Shown: positions 22,873 through 32,427, counted from the first letter of the stretch. The stretch: DNA of 35,336 bases from 40-80 sp040394775 (GCA_040394775.1 JBEBRN010000028.1:1-35336), one strand, 5' to 3'. Numbers and translations are program-made. The notes: generated from the letters alone by a model not told the origin.

Positions 22873-23877
22873 ATGATTTTCATTGATAATGAGGGAAATA
22901 CAAATCCTCACCTCAATTTAGCGTTAGAAGAATACATCGTTCGTAACTTCAGTTCAGAAAACGATTATCTCTTATTTTACATCAACGAACCTTCTATCAT
23001 TATTGGGAAAAATCAAATTACGGTCGAAGAAGTCAATCATGAATACATCGAAAATAACGCCATTCATGTCGTGCGAAGAGTGAGTGGTGGCGGTGCTGTA
23101 TATCACGATTTTGGAAATTTAAATTTTAGTTTTATCACCAATCACGATATTAAAAAACTGCATAATTTCAAGCAATTCACCGAGCCCGTTATTAAAGTAT
23201 TGAACGATTTAGGTTTAGCTGCAGAATTGAAAGGTCGAAACGATATTCAAATTGACGAAAAGAAAATTTCGGGAACGGCACAGTTTTCCACAGGAAAAAG
23301 AATGATTAGTCATGGCACACTTTTACTCGATGCGAATCTAGAAGAAGTAGTGAAAGCATTGCATGTGAAGATGAGTAAAATCGAGTCGAAAGGACATAAA
23401 TCCGTCCGCAGTAGAGTCGCAAATATTAATGACTTTTTAGAGAAACAATTAGCGATGGAAGACTTTAAATCGATGTTGTTAAATGGCTTATTTGAAGGTG
23501 ATTCCAATTTCAAAACCTATCATTTAACTCCTGAAGAATGGGAAGGCGTTCATCAACTGAAAGCAGAAAAATACGATACTTGGGCGTGGAATTATGGTCG
23601 TGAACCATCCTTTAATATCCAAAAAACAAAACGTTTTAACATAGGAGAATTGGATGCACGGATTTATGTTGAAAAAGGATTAATTAAAAGTATCAATATT
23701 TACGGCGATTTCTTTGGAAAAGAATCTGTAGAGCAATTAAGCGAACTATTAAGAGGCATTCCTTACGAGAAATCATCCATTCAAAAGAAGCTGGAAAACA
23801 TCGATATCACGAACTATTTTGGTGCGTTAGACAAAGATGCGTTTATTTGTTTCCTCTATGGAGGAGATGACGAGTAA
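22873..23877 (+). CDS. lplA: Lipoate-protein ligase
   Basis: The 334-residue protein has the lipoate ligase fold: RRVSGGGAVYHD at residues 68-79 and the lysine-containing KKISGTAQ segment near residue 133 that contacts lipoyl-AMP. A C-terminal accessory domain follows (about residues 240-334), as in LplA. It should attach lipoate to the E2 subunits of 2-oxoacid dehydrogenases and to GcvH in the cytoplasm. The GcvT partner of the glycine cleavage system is encoded at 32428 but is not linked to it. It is monocistronic. Confidence 0.93.
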   Translation: MIFIDNEGNTNPHLNLALEEYIVRNFSSENDYLLFYINEPSIIIGKNQITVEEVNHEYIENNAIHVVRRVSGGGAVYHDFGNLNFSFITNHDIKKLHNFKQFTEPVIKVLNDLGLAAELKGRNDIQIDEKKISGTAQFSTGKRMISHGTLLLDANLEEVVKALHVKMSKIESKGHKSVRSRVANINDFLEKQLAMEDFKSMLLNGLFEGDSNFKTYHLTPEEWEGVHQLKAEKYDTWAWNYGREPSFNIQKTKRFNIGELDARIYVEKGLIKSINIYGDFFGKESVEQLSELLRGIPYEKSSIQKKLENIDITNYFGALDKDAFICFLYGGDDE

Positions 23878-24114
23878 GAAATGTCTGCTAAAAAAAATAT
23901 TCAATTTCTAGTGCTGACTGATATTCTACATTGTAGTTTAAAATTTCAATTCTTATCTTTCTTTTACTTTTTGTCTGTCAAAAAGAGAAAAAGCACTGCT
24001 TTTGAAGACGTAAAAACGAGAAGCGGTTAGTGCCGAAGTTTTGAGGATAAAAACCCCGTCGTTGAGAATGAGTTATTCAAAAGTAAATAAATATTTCACT
24101 GCGATAATATCAAC
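23878..24114. repeat. Intergenic spacer with a probable dispersed element
   Basis: No gene is seen. A perfect hairpin CTTTTTG/CAAAAAG (23967-23973 and 23979-23985, loop TCTGT) sits in a CTTTTACTTTTTG...CAAAAAGAGAAAAAG context, resembling a degenerate form of the CTTTTTG..CAAAAAG extragenic elements that recur in Bacteroidota genomes. The stretch lies between convergent genes, so it could also serve as a weak terminator region. Confidence 0.45.
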
Positions 24115-25257
24115 TTAAGCTTCTCCAAATAGTTTTTCAAAGATAACTTGATCGCCTGCTGTAAAGTCAATATGACGACGTGACATCATCGCTTGTGCTA
24201 CTTGAATGGCTTTTTGCAAGTCAAATCGTTCAAAGCCATTTGCACCTCCCCAAGAAAAAGAAGGAATGAACTTCGGTGGAAAATCGCCTCCGTAAACATT
24301 ACACGAAACACCACAAACAGTCGCCGTGTTGAACATGGTATTTATCCCGCATTTACTGTGATCGCCCATCATGATTCCCATGAACTGTATATTGGTCGTT
24401 TCAATGGTTTGGTTTTCATAAGAATAGGTCGCAACGGGCGAATAATTATTTTTCAAGTTGGATGAATTGGTATCTGCGCCTAAATTACACCACTCGCCTA
24501 TCACTGAATTGCCTAAAAATCCATCGTGTCCTTTGTTGGAATAAGCTTGAAAAACAACATTGTTCACTTCACCTCCTACTTTGCAATGTGGTCCTAAAGT
24601 CGTTGCGCCATAAACTTTTGTCGCTAATTTCAAGGCGGCGCTTTCTCCTAAAGCTAAACCTCCGCGAACGACTGAACCTTCCATGATTTCTGCTTCTTTC
24701 GCCAAATAAATCGGTCCTGACGTCGTATTTAAGATACAGGCTTCCATTTGAGCCCCTTTTTCCAAGAAAATTTGATTCACATTCCCAATAACGGTATTCG
24801 TCGCACTAATTTGTTGGGTGGTTCTACCTTTAGTTATCCATTCAAAATCAGCTTTTAATACCACATCATTCTGTTGGTAAATATCCCAACGTTCTTCCAA
24901 AAAGACAAACTCTTCTTCTACCATTCGGTGTGATGTTGCTTCTTCACCTCTTTGCGCAATCCACAGATCTTCTTTCTGTAATCGCTCGCCAACCTTCAGT
25001 GATTGGATTTTTTCCATCAGAGAAGCCGTTAAAATGACTTGTGCATTAATCGTAACGGCATCCGTCATTCCTTTTCCAGTTGGAAATTTCGTGGTTAGAT
25101 ATTCTTCTGTATCAAAAAAGACATTCGCTTGCTTATCAAATAATTGAATACGCTCTTCGTTGGTCATAATTCCCATACGGATAGTTCCCAAAGGACGCGT
25201 CAAGGTAAAAGGAGCAAAACGCAAATGTAATCCGTTGTCAGAAAGAATATAGTTCAT
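24115..25257 (-). CDS. GlmU-family sugar nucleotidyltransferase-like protein
   Basis: The 380-residue protein begins MNYILSDNGLHLRFAPFTLTRP, the start of the Bacteroidota GlmU-like family whose N-terminal half is a reduced nucleotidyltransferase domain. From about residue 155 to 340 the chain has left-handed beta-helix hexapeptide character (VIGNVNQIFLEKGAQMEAC, VRGGLALGESAALKL, MMGDHSKCGINTMFN). Annotated relatives are called putative sugar nucleotidyl transferases, with a role near UDP-GlcNAc synthesis assumed. The catalytic activity is not established for this branch. It follows the symporter gene by 6 bases. Confidence 0.85.
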   Translation of the reverse strand: MNYILSDNGLHLRFAPFTLTRPLGTIRMGIMTNEERIQLFDKQANVFFDTEEYLTTKFPTGKGMTDAVTINAQVILTASLMEKIQSLKVGERLQKEDLWIAQRGEEATSHRMVEEEFVFLEERWDIYQQNDVVLKADFEWITKGRTTQQISATNTVIGNVNQIFLEKGAQMEACILNTTSGPIYLAKEAEIMEGSVVRGGLALGESAALKLATKVYGATTLGPHCKVGGEVNNVVFQAYSNKGHDGFLGNSVIGEWCNLGADTNSSNLKNNYSPVATYSYENQTIETTNIQFMGIMMGDHSKCGINTMFNTATVCGVSCNVYGGDFPPKFIPSFSWGGANGFERFDLQKAIQVAQAMMSRRHIDFTAGDQVIFEKLFGEA

Positions 25258-25263
25258 GGTATT

Positions 25264-26760
25264 TTAAATTTGTGCCGTTTTCTTAGAGGTTAAAAATAAC
25301 AAACCAAACGTTATCAGTCCGTTTAAAATCAATATTTCATAACTAAAAGAGTAACCATTCAACCATTCGATGGAATTAGCAGAAATAATAAAACAGATTA
25401 TCGGCGCTAAAATACAAATGAATGGCACCAAAATTTCTTTCACTTTGCGCTTCGTTAAAATACCAAAGAAGAATAAGCCTAACAACGGTCCATAAGTATA
25501 AGAAGCAACTTTTAGAATAACGTCAATCAAATCGTTACCGCCGCTATCCATGTACCATTTTGTGGCTAATGCAATCAGTAAAAACACCAATGAAAACCCA
25601 ATATGAACCATAAATTTCAACCGTTTTTTCTCTTTCTCTTCTCGTTTATGGAAGTTCAAAAAGTCAATACAAAAAGCAGTCGTTAAAGCCGTCAAAGCAC
25701 TATCGGAAGAAGCATACGAAGAAGCTAATATTCCTAACAAGAATAAGATTCCAACAGCTAATCCTAAATGTTCAAATGCTAAAGTTGGATACACATCGTC
25801 AGTCACCAAATGTCCAATAGCGTTGGTCGGTAAAGAAATGCCCATCGTGTCACTATATAAATACAAAGCTCCACCTAAAAGCAAGAAGAAAAAGTTGACT
25901 ACCACCATGATGACCGTAAACGAATACATATTTTTCTTCGCATCGCCAATATTTTTACACGACAAATTTTTCTGCATCATATCTTGATCTAAACCTGTCA
26001 TTGCAATTGCGATAAACATTCCTCCAAAGAAGTACTTAGGGAAATAAATCGGTGAATTGTAATCATCAAAATAGAAAATCTTGGTCATCGAAGTTCCTAA
26101 CTGACTATTTTTAGCTTGAATGTTATCGTATAATTCAAAAATATTAAAGTCCAATGAATTCGAAATGATAAAAACACTTAGAATAACCGCTCCGACTAAG
26201 AAAACTGTTTGGAAAGTATCGGTATAAATAATTGTTTTGATTCCGCCTTTAAATGTGTACACCCAAATCAATAAGACCGTAATAACAGCTGTTACAATAT
26301 AAGGAACGCCTAAACCGTCAAAGAGGAATTTCTGTAAAACAAACGTTGCCAAGTACAAACGCATGGCAGAACCAAGTGTTCGAGACAAAATAAAGAAACT
26401 AGCACCCGTTTTATAGGAGACAATACCAAATCGATCGAGGAGAAATTCATAAATTGAGGTCAAATTCATGCGGTAATACAGTGGCATCAACACTTGTGCA
26501 ATCACGATATAGCCTAAAATATATCCGAGCACAACTTGAAAATACGCCATTCCGTCCATGTACACTTTTCCGGGTACAGAAATAAAGGTCACTCCCGAAA
26601 GTGAAGTGCCAATCATTCCAAATGCAACGAGATACCATTTACTCGAGCGATTACCCGTGAAAAATGTTTCCGATGTGGCATTTTTTGATGTTAAGATGGA
26701 AATTAAAATTAATATTCCAAAATATCCTATTAATAAACTTGCTACTAAAAGTGCGCTCAT
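25264..26760 (-). CDS. Sodium:solute symporter (SSS family)
   Basis: From the ATG at 26760 the protein is 498 residues with about 13 membrane helices. It starts MSALLVASLLIGYFGILILI and shows the SSS pattern FFTGNRSSKWYLVAFGMIGTSLSGVTF, where the serines correspond to the sodium-site region, then a large middle part with FKGGIKTIIYTDTFQTV. The frame extends 27 codons further upstream, but that part is basic and lies beyond a -7-like box (TATCTTCG, 26786-26779). The substrate (sugar, amino acid or carboxylate) cannot be told. It may be co-transcribed with the GlmU-like gene. Confidence 0.9.
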   Translation of the reverse strand: MSALLVASLLIGYFGILILISILTSKNATSETFFTGNRSSKWYLVAFGMIGTSLSGVTFISVPGKVYMDGMAYFQVVLGYILGYIVIAQVLMPLYYRMNLTSIYEFLLDRFGIVSYKTGASFFILSRTLGSAMRLYLATFVLQKFLFDGLGVPYIVTAVITVLLIWVYTFKGGIKTIIYTDTFQTVFLVGAVILSVFIISNSLDFNIFELYDNIQAKNSQLGTSMTKIFYFDDYNSPIYFPKYFFGGMFIAIAMTGLDQDMMQKNLSCKNIGDAKKNMYSFTVIMVVVNFFFLLLGGALYLYSDTMGISLPTNAIGHLVTDDVYPTLAFEHLGLAVGILFLLGILASSYASSDSALTALTTAFCIDFLNFHKREEKEKKRLKFMVHIGFSLVFLLIALATKWYMDSGGNDLIDVILKVASYTYGPLLGLFFFGILTKRKVKEILVPFICILAPIICFIISANSIEWLNGYSFSYEILILNGLITFGLLFLTSKKTAQI

Positions 26761-26907
26761 ATTTACGTTTTGAACGAACGAAGATACTAAAATCCTATTT
26801 CTATATAAACTTTTTTTCATCAGTTTGCTTGACAAATTCAAAAAAGTATTATTTTCGAACCATAATCTGACATAAAAAAATGTAATCGTCAGAATTTTAG
26901 AGGCTCT

Positions 26908-27450
26908 ATGATAAATTTATTTGTTTCAAGATTAGACTACGGGGTTACCCAAGAAGATCTAACTACTTTGTTTAAGCCATATGGTTTTGTGAAAAAAGTA
27001 TCTGTCGTAATGGATAGAGAAACTGGCAGATCCAAAGGATTTGCTTTTATTGAAATTGACGGAGATGATGCGCAAAAAATCATCGATGATTTAGATGGCT
27101 ACAATTTAAAAGACCGTAGTATTTCAGTGAAAATTGCCGAAGACAGAGGTAGTCGTCCACCTGGCAATCGCCCAGATAATACTGAACGCAGACCTTATTC
27201 CGACAACCGTCCAAGTAGACCTGAAGCGGATTCATCGACTCCTTTTAGAAATTCGGATGATTCTAGTAAGAGTGATTTCAACCCAAGTGAATTAAGTGGT
27301 AAAACGGATCGTGTGAAATCTAAAGTAATTGGTAAAAAAGGCGGTGCTCCATCAAGTTTAAATGACGGACCTAAAAAAGGAAAAATGCAAGCCTATAAGA
27401 AAAGTGGAAAAGCCAATCGCTTTTTCTTAGATGACGAAGACGATTATTGA
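26908..27450 (+). CDS. RNA-binding protein with one RRM domain
   Basis: The 180-residue protein has a single RRM at about residues 1-78, with RNP2 NLFVSRL (3-9) and RNP1 RSKGFAFI (41-48) including both aromatic positions. The remaining 100 residues are low-complexity, rich in Arg, Asp, Pro and Ser, and probably disordered, ending in KGKMQAYKKSGKANRFF and an acidic DDEDDY tail. Such RRM proteins are common in Bacteroidota and cyanobacteria and may act as RNA chaperones or post-transcriptional regulators. It is divergent from the symporter gene and followed by a terminator. Confidence 0.92.
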   Translation: MINLFVSRLDYGVTQEDLTTLFKPYGFVKKVSVVMDRETGRSKGFAFIEIDGDDAQKIIDDLDGYNLKDRSISVKIAEDRGSRPPGNRPDNTERRPYSDNRPSRPEADSSTPFRNSDDSSKSDFNPSELSGKTDRVKSKVIGKKGGAPSSLNDGPKKGKMQAYKKSGKANRFFLDDEDDY

Positions 27451-27465
27451 TTTATAGTATAATTG

Positions 27466-27519
27466 AAGCAGAACTTACTGATTTACAAATGTTAAATTAG
27501 TGGTTCTGCTTTATTTTTT
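27466..27519 (+). terminator. Terminator after the RRM gene
   Basis: A stem of nine perfect pairs (AAGCAGAAC/GTTCTGCTT) continues through an interrupted upper part (27466-27484 with 27494-27511), followed by TATTTTTTC. It lies between convergent genes and probably works in both directions. Confidence 0.72.
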
Positions 27520-28581
27520 CTTGGCTCTTTCATACTGAATTGGCCATTCCAAATCCTCGTTCAAATTCGCGGCGGCTTGAAGTGGAAAATAAGGCTGTCT
27601 GAGTGCTTCTCTTCCATATAATATCAAATCGGCTTTGTCATCCTTTAAGATTTCTTCTGAAAGTGTTTCTGTCGCTATTTTACCTACAGCACCCGTTAAT
27701 ATTCCTGTTTCCTTTCTAACTGTTGCTGCAAAATCAGTTTGGTAACCTGCATACGTATAGATAGAGGCTTTTGGTACATTTCCGCCAGAAGAAACATCTA
27801 TTAGATCAACGCCTAGGTCTTTCAATCGCTTCGATAATTCAACAGTATCGTTTACTTCCCATCCATCTTCTAACCAATCGGTTGCTGAAAGACGCACAAA
27901 CAATGGTTTATCATTTCCCCATTCTTCTTTAATCAATTGCGTCACTTCTAAAAGGAGTCGTATTCTATTTTCAAAATCGCCACCGTATTTGTCGGTTCGT
28001 TTATTCCCCAATGGTGAATAAAATTGATGAAACAAATAACCGTGAGCCGCATGAATTTCCAATACATCATAGCCAATTTCCTTTACTCTTCGCGTTGCTG
28101 AAACAAAGTCGTCTTTTACTTTCTGTATCCCTAGCTCATCCAATTCGACAGGTGGTATTTCACCTTCATCAAATGCTATTGAAGAAGCAGAAACTGTTGT
28201 CCAACCGTTGGGTAAATTAGGGGCTATTTGAGCAGCGCCATTTTGGGGTAAATCGTGACTCGCTTTTCGACCAGCATGTGCTAATTGAATTCCCACTTTC
28301 GCACCTTGAGAATGACAAAATGCAACGATTTCTTTTTGTTTTAGAATATGTTCATCTTTCCAAATACCCAAATCACCATACGTGATGCGTCCTTCTGGCG
28401 AAACAGCGGTAGCTTCTGCTATAATTAATCCAAATCCACCGACAGCTCTACTACCTAAATGGACTAAATGAAAATCAGTAGCAAATCCATCTAGACTGCT
28501 GTACATACACATGGGAGAAACAGCGGTTCTATTTCGAAACGTGGTGGATTTTATCGTTAAAGGGGAGAAAAGAATACTCAT
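27511..28581 (-). CDS. NADH:flavin oxidoreductase, old yellow enzyme family (NamA/YqjM-like)
   Basis: The 356-residue TIM-barrel protein has the YqjM-type active site: Cys25 and Tyr27 in SPMCMYS, HAAHGYL with the substrate-binding His pair 177 and 180, and the FYSPLGNKRTDKYGG loop. YqjM/NamA enzymes use FMN and NADPH to reduce activated C=C bonds and nitro compounds, often during electrophile detoxification. The Cys in place of Thr marks the thermophilic-like OYE subclass. The length is a little above YqjM (338). It is monocistronic and convergent with the RRM gene. Confidence 0.92.
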   Translation of the reverse strand: MSILFSPLTIKSTTFRNRTAVSPMCMYSSLDGFATDFHLVHLGSRAVGGFGLIIAEATAVSPEGRITYGDLGIWKDEHILKQKEIVAFCHSQGAKVGIQLAHAGRKASHDLPQNGAAQIAPNLPNGWTTVSASSIAFDEGEIPPVELDELGIQKVKDDFVSATRRVKEIGYDVLEIHAAHGYLFHQFYSPLGNKRTDKYGGDFENRIRLLLEVTQLIKEEWGNDKPLFVRLSATDWLEDGWEVNDTVELSKRLKDLGVDLIDVSSGGNVPKASIYTYAGYQTDFAATVRKETGILTGAVGKIATETLSEEILKDDKADLILYGREALRQPYFPLQAAANLNEDLEWPIQYERAKKK

Positions 28582-28670
28582 TTAAATGTAATTGTTTAAA
28601 ATAATCACTAAAATACTATCTTAAATTCAAAAAAGAAGTCTTTTAAAAAGAGGAGGTGCTAAAAAATAGC

Positions 28671-28678
28671 TAATTTTG
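28671..28678 (+). promoter_or_regulatory. -7 element for the tRNA gene
   Basis: TAATTTTG matches TAnnTTTG exactly and ends 12 bases before the first tRNA base. No TTG is found at -33, so the element rests on the -7 match and position. Confidence 0.4.
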
Positions 28679-28690
28679 TGCTTATTATAT

Positions 28691-28762
28691 GGCTTCATAG
28701 TTCAACGGATAGAACAAAAGTTTCCTAAACTTTAGATCCAGGTTCGATTCCTGGTGAGGCTA
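28691..28762 (+). tRNA. tRNA-Arg (CCT anticodon)
   Basis: The 72-base cloverleaf has acceptor arms GGCTTCA/TGAGGCT (with two wobble pairs), D-arm GTTC/GAAC, anticodon arm AAAGT/ACTTT with loop TTCCTAA, and T-arm CCAGG/CCTGG around TTCGATT. Anticodon CCT is at 28724-28726. The discriminator base is A, and CCA is not encoded. It decodes AGG. The rest of the 28582-28938 gap holds only its -7 box and the promoter of the next gene; no integration-site repeat is seen. Confidence 0.96.
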
Positions 28763-28878
28763 CAAAAACCACTTTTCTTCCACGCTTTTTTGTCTCAACA
28801 GAAGTAAAAGCTGTTATTTTATCCTCCATCTTTATTTTCGTATTGAATATTTAAAAATTTATTAAAAACTATTTAATG

Positions 28879-28904
28879 TTGTATCAATAATAAGTTTAAA
28901 TTTG
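28879..28904 (+). promoter_or_regulatory. Promoter of the beta-helix protein gene
   Basis: A perfect -7 box TAAATTTG (28897-28904) has a TTG at 28879-28881, spacing 15 bases, slightly shorter than usual. It is 34 bases upstream of the ATG at 28939. Confidence 0.45.
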
Positions 28905-28938
28905 CCGATTATTAATAACACTTAATTTTTAGTTAAAA

Positions 28939-31359
28939 ATGAAAACAACTCTTTTCTCTTTACTAACACTTTTCTTTATAGGATTAGTGAATGCTGGAAC
29001 AATCATTGTGTCCAACAAAAATGATGCAGGTGTAGGCTCATTAAGAGCTGCAGTGGATAGCGCTCAGAACGCTGACACCATTCGCTTTCATCCAAACTTA
29101 ATTGCTAATGGAAGCGCAACAATCTTACTTGACTCTACTATTATAGTAGATAAATCACTTACGTTCATCGGTTTATACAATAGCACAGATACATTATTCA
29201 TTAATGGTAACAACGTCACTAATATTTTCTACTTTGATTATGTTTCCAAAGTAGTAATGGATTCACTCGTGTTTATAAATGGATATGCCCAACAAATAGT
29301 GGGTGGCGCTATTTATGTAGACTATTCAGATTCAATTTATATTTCCAATAGTATTTTTAGAAATTGTAAATCCGATTATGATGGTGGTGCCATCTACATT
29401 GAAGGAGATACTGTTTTGTTAGCTATTACTAATACAAAAATTAATAATAACATATCAGATTATGGTGGTGGATTAGGATTGTATGCATCCTTTTTAACAA
29501 TGACCATCGACGGTTCAGAGTTTTTAAATAATAAAAGCAATAATGATGGAGGTGCCGTTTCAATATATTCTAATAATTTTTCCTCATCAGTAATTAGTAA
29601 TTCTTCTTTCAATAATAATACTTCTTATTCTGATGGTGGATCTATTTATTTTGGAGGAGACACTTCTAATATAGTAATTCAGAATTCCCATTTTAATAAT
29701 AATTTTAGTTCTGAGGAAGGAGGGGCAATTTATCTTGCTTTTTCTACTTCTACACTTACTATCGACAATTCAACACTTGATGAGAATATAGCTACAGATG
29801 AAGGTGGTGCATTACACATATATTCCTATCGAAATTCTATGTTGAACATTTCTAACAGTAGCATCAGCAAAAATCAAGCTAATAGCTCTGGTGGTGGTAT
29901 TTATGCATATTCTGATACGAACTCAATAAGTATACTGAATACTCTTATTGATGGAAATCAATCCAATTATGAAGGAGGAGGTGTCTATTTAGAATATAGT
30001 AATTACGGTTTTTCAAGTACTATAAATTCAAGTATCTCTGATAACATTGCTTCTAGTAATGGAGGTGGAATTTTAGTCTATCAGTATAATTACAACAATA
30101 GTCCACTTATAGAAACAATTATTGAAGTTGAAAACTCGACTATAAGTAGAAATAAAGCCTATAATGGTGGAGCTATATATAATTACAATTATGCCTATAA
30201 TGACACTATTTCTAATATTATAAACATTACCAATTCTACGATAAGTGGAAATACTGCAACTGGTTATGGTGGATTCTTATACAGCTACGTCTACACAGAT
30301 ACATCATTAACAGCAGTAACTATTAAAAATTCAACTATTTCTGAAAATAAGGCTTATGATGAGGGTCAATCCATTTATTTTGAAACGAATGGAAATGATT
30401 CAAGTGTTGTCACATTGGAAAGTAGTATTCTTTGGTCAAATGATGTAAACATTATCACTTCAAATACCTTAGAAATTGTTTCTAATGGATATAACATCTT
30501 TAGTGATTCACTTGCGGGTTATGACGTTTTATTAGATTCTATCAATGTTTCGAGTGCTAGTCTTAACTTAATGCCTTTAGCTGACAACGGTGGTTTTAGT
30601 AAAACGATGATGCCGGGTGCTGGAAGTATTGCTATCAATGGCGGAAATCCAAGTGACATGTCAAGCGCTCAGAATAGAGCTATTTTAGATAGTAGAAGAG
30701 ATGTTGGTGCTGCTGAAAATCACTGTGTTGCAACATTCGTAGCGCCACAAACTGCTTGTGGTTCTTTTACATGGATTGATGGCATTACCTATACTTCAAA
30801 TAATACGACTGCACAATATATTGTAAGAAGTACTACTCCTAACATTTGTGATTCAATTACAACTTTGAATTTAACAATTAATACCATTCCTGATGCTTCC
30901 ATCATTACAAGTGAAACTTCTATTGCAGCGGTTTCATCTGGAAATCAATACCAATGGGTGGACTGTGACAATGGATATTCAGCTATTGCTGGAGCAACAA
31001 AACAGTTTTACACATCACCAGATAATGGTAACTATGCGGTTATCGTAACTGCAAATGGTTGTGCTGATACTTCTACTTGTGCGAATATTACAACAGCAGG
31101 TTTAGATCTAAATACAGCAATTACAGGTGTCAATATTTATCCAAATCCAACTCGTAACAACGTAACGGTTGACTTAGAAAATATCCAAGACGGTCAATGT
31201 TATTTAGAGTTGATGGATTTAACTGGTCGTACCTTAACACACCAAGAAATAACGACTCATACTTCTCATGTGAGTTTATCAGATTACGATGGTGGAATAT
31301 ACATCATTCGTATTTCTAATGGAAATCAACAAAGTAGTTTCCGTATTATTAAAGAATAA
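28939..31359 (+). CDS. Secreted right-handed beta-helix protein with T9SS sorting domain
   Basis: The 806-residue protein starts with a Sec signal peptide (MKTTLFSLLTLFFIGLVNAG). Residues about 120-500 hold a dozen rungs with GGAIY-type turns (GGAIYV, GGAIYI, GGGLGL, GGAVSI and so on) plus NNN and NSTIS elements, like chlamydial Pmp and choice-of-anchor Q proteins. The segment LADNGGFSKTMMPGAGSIAINGG closes the helix. Two short Cys-containing domains follow (near 595-720), then a type A sorting domain with IYPNPTRNNVTV. It is probably a surface adhesin or polysaccharide-binding protein exported by T9SS. No lyase active site is visible. Confidence 0.92.
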   Translation: MKTTLFSLLTLFFIGLVNAGTIIVSNKNDAGVGSLRAAVDSAQNADTIRFHPNLIANGSATILLDSTIIVDKSLTFIGLYNSTDTLFINGNNVTNIFYFDYVSKVVMDSLVFINGYAQQIVGGAIYVDYSDSIYISNSIFRNCKSDYDGGAIYIEGDTVLLAITNTKINNNISDYGGGLGLYASFLTMTIDGSEFLNNKSNNDGGAVSIYSNNFSSSVISNSSFNNNTSYSDGGSIYFGGDTSNIVIQNSHFNNNFSSEEGGAIYLAFSTSTLTIDNSTLDENIATDEGGALHIYSYRNSMLNISNSSISKNQANSSGGGIYAYSDTNSISILNTLIDGNQSNYEGGGVYLEYSNYGFSSTINSSISDNIASSNGGGILVYQYNYNNSPLIETIIEVENSTISRNKAYNGGAIYNYNYAYNDTISNIINITNSTISGNTATGYGGFLYSYVYTDTSLTAVTIKNSTISENKAYDEGQSIYFETNGNDSSVVTLESSILWSNDVNIITSNTLEIVSNGYNIFSDSLAGYDVLLDSINVSSASLNLMPLADNGGFSKTMMPGAGSIAINGGNPSDMSSAQNRAILDSRRDVGAAENHCVATFVAPQTACGSFTWIDGITYTSNNTTAQYIVRSTTPNICDSITTLNLTINTIPDASIITSETSIAAVSSGNQYQWVDCDNGYSAIAGATKQFYTSPDNGNYAVIVTANGCADTSTCANITTAGLDLNTAITGVNIYPNPTRNNVTVDLENIQDGQCYLELMDLTGRTLTHQEITTHTSHVSLSDYDGGIYIIRISNGNQQSSFRIIKE

Positions 31360-31413
31360 AGGGATTTTAGCTCTCACTAATACAAATATGTGAGCGGATT
31401 AAACCGAAATAAT

Positions 31414-31451
31414 AAATACCCAATAAGCATCTGTTTATTGGGTATTTTTTT
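31414..31451 (+). terminator. Rho-independent terminator after the beta-helix gene
   Basis: A perfect 13-bp stem (31414-31426 with 31435-31447, core ACCCAATAA/TTATTGGGT) with an 8-base loop is followed by a run of seven T residues. Confidence 0.87.
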
Positions 31452-31577
31452 GGACATCAAATAGCCTTCCATCAAATAGAATCAACGTATTCTACTTTTA
31501 CCTTTTGTTAATTTTCGCTCATTCGCTTTCAAAAAGAAATAACATTTCCTACATTTATGGAAAATAAATTCAGTGTT

Positions 31578-32228
31578 ATGAAAAAAAGTTCAAGATTACT
31601 ATTCGTGGCTCTACTAGGGTTGGCGATAACAAGTTGTAGTTCTAAAAGTGAGAACACAACAACAGATGCGAATGAAGTAAAAACAGAAGTCTGTACATAC
31701 AGCTATGATAATACGTCATCAAAAGTAGAATTCTCAGCGTATAAATTCTTAAGAAAAGCAGCTGTTGGTGGTGTATTTAACGACTTAAATGTAACGGGAG
31801 GAGAAGCTAGCGAAGATGCGGCTAAAGTAATTAAAAGCTTAAGTTTTGAAATTCCTATTTCAGGTATTGACACTAAAGACGCAGGAAGAGACCAAAAAGT
31901 AAGTACTCTCTTCTTTGGCACCATCAATACAAATGAAATTACGGGTAAAGTAGTGAAATTAGATGCTGCTAAAGGTGAAGCAACATTATCAATCACAATG
32001 AATGGTATTTCAAATGATGTAGTTGGAAAATACACCTTAGAAGATGCGAATTTCTCTTTTAATGCAGAAATCAATGTCAACGATTGGAAAGCAGAAAAAG
32101 GAATCGAAGTGTTAAACAAAGAATGTAAAGAATTACATACAGATGTAGCAAACGGTGACAAGGTTTCTAAATTATGGCCTGATGTGTCTATCGCGTTTAC
32201 GACTACTTTGAAAAAAGAATGTAAATAA
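31578..32228 (+). CDS. YceI-family lipoprotein
   Basis: From the ATG at 31578 the protein has 216 residues; an in-frame ATG at 31557 gives seven more. The start MKKSSRLLFVALLGLAITSC is a lipoprotein signal with a lipobox cysteine, so it should be lipid-anchored. The domain that follows has the YceI lipocalin-like pattern: SKVEFSAYKFLRKAAVGGVFNDL, SFEIPISGIDTKDAGRDQKV and a late IAFTTTLKKEC. YceI proteins bind amphiphilic molecules such as isoprenoids. A weak -7-like box (TACATTTA, 31550-31557) favours the second ATG. It ends at a strong bidirectional terminator. Confidence 0.88.
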   Translation: MKKSSRLLFVALLGLAITSCSSKSENTTTDANEVKTEVCTYSYDNTSSKVEFSAYKFLRKAAVGGVFNDLNVTGGEASEDAAKVIKSLSFEIPISGIDTKDAGRDQKVSTLFFGTINTNEITGKVVKLDAAKGEATLSITMNGISNDVVGKYTLEDANFSFNAEINVNDWKAEKGIEVLNKECKELHTDVANGDKVSKLWPDVSIAFTTTLKKECK

Positions 32229-32373
32229 TTCTCTTTGTAAGAAAAGCCCAAATATTGCGTTATTCTTGTTTTTTTAAACAGTCACTTACTAATGTAAGCT
32301 CCTTATTAAAAAAACTTCGAAAGCCTTATCTTTGAACTTTTCTTCTCAAAGATGACTATTAAATACATTATAA

Positions 32374-32408
32374 AAAAAGCCGATAGAAATATATTCTATC
32401 GGCTTTTT
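32374..32408. terminator. Bidirectional terminator between the YceI and gcvT genes
   Basis: A perfect 15-bp stem (32374-32388 with 32394-32408, core GCCGATAGAA/TTCTATCGGC) with a 5-base loop has A-runs and T-runs on both sides. It lies between convergent genes. Confidence 0.9.
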
Positions 32409-32427
32409 AAGTTTATATAAGTTCTGA

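Noticed and set aside
28582..28938. tRNA-linked integrated element
   Set aside because: No integrase gene or duplicated tRNA 3' end was seen near the tRNA-Arg gene; the downstream gene is an ordinary T9SS cargo gene.
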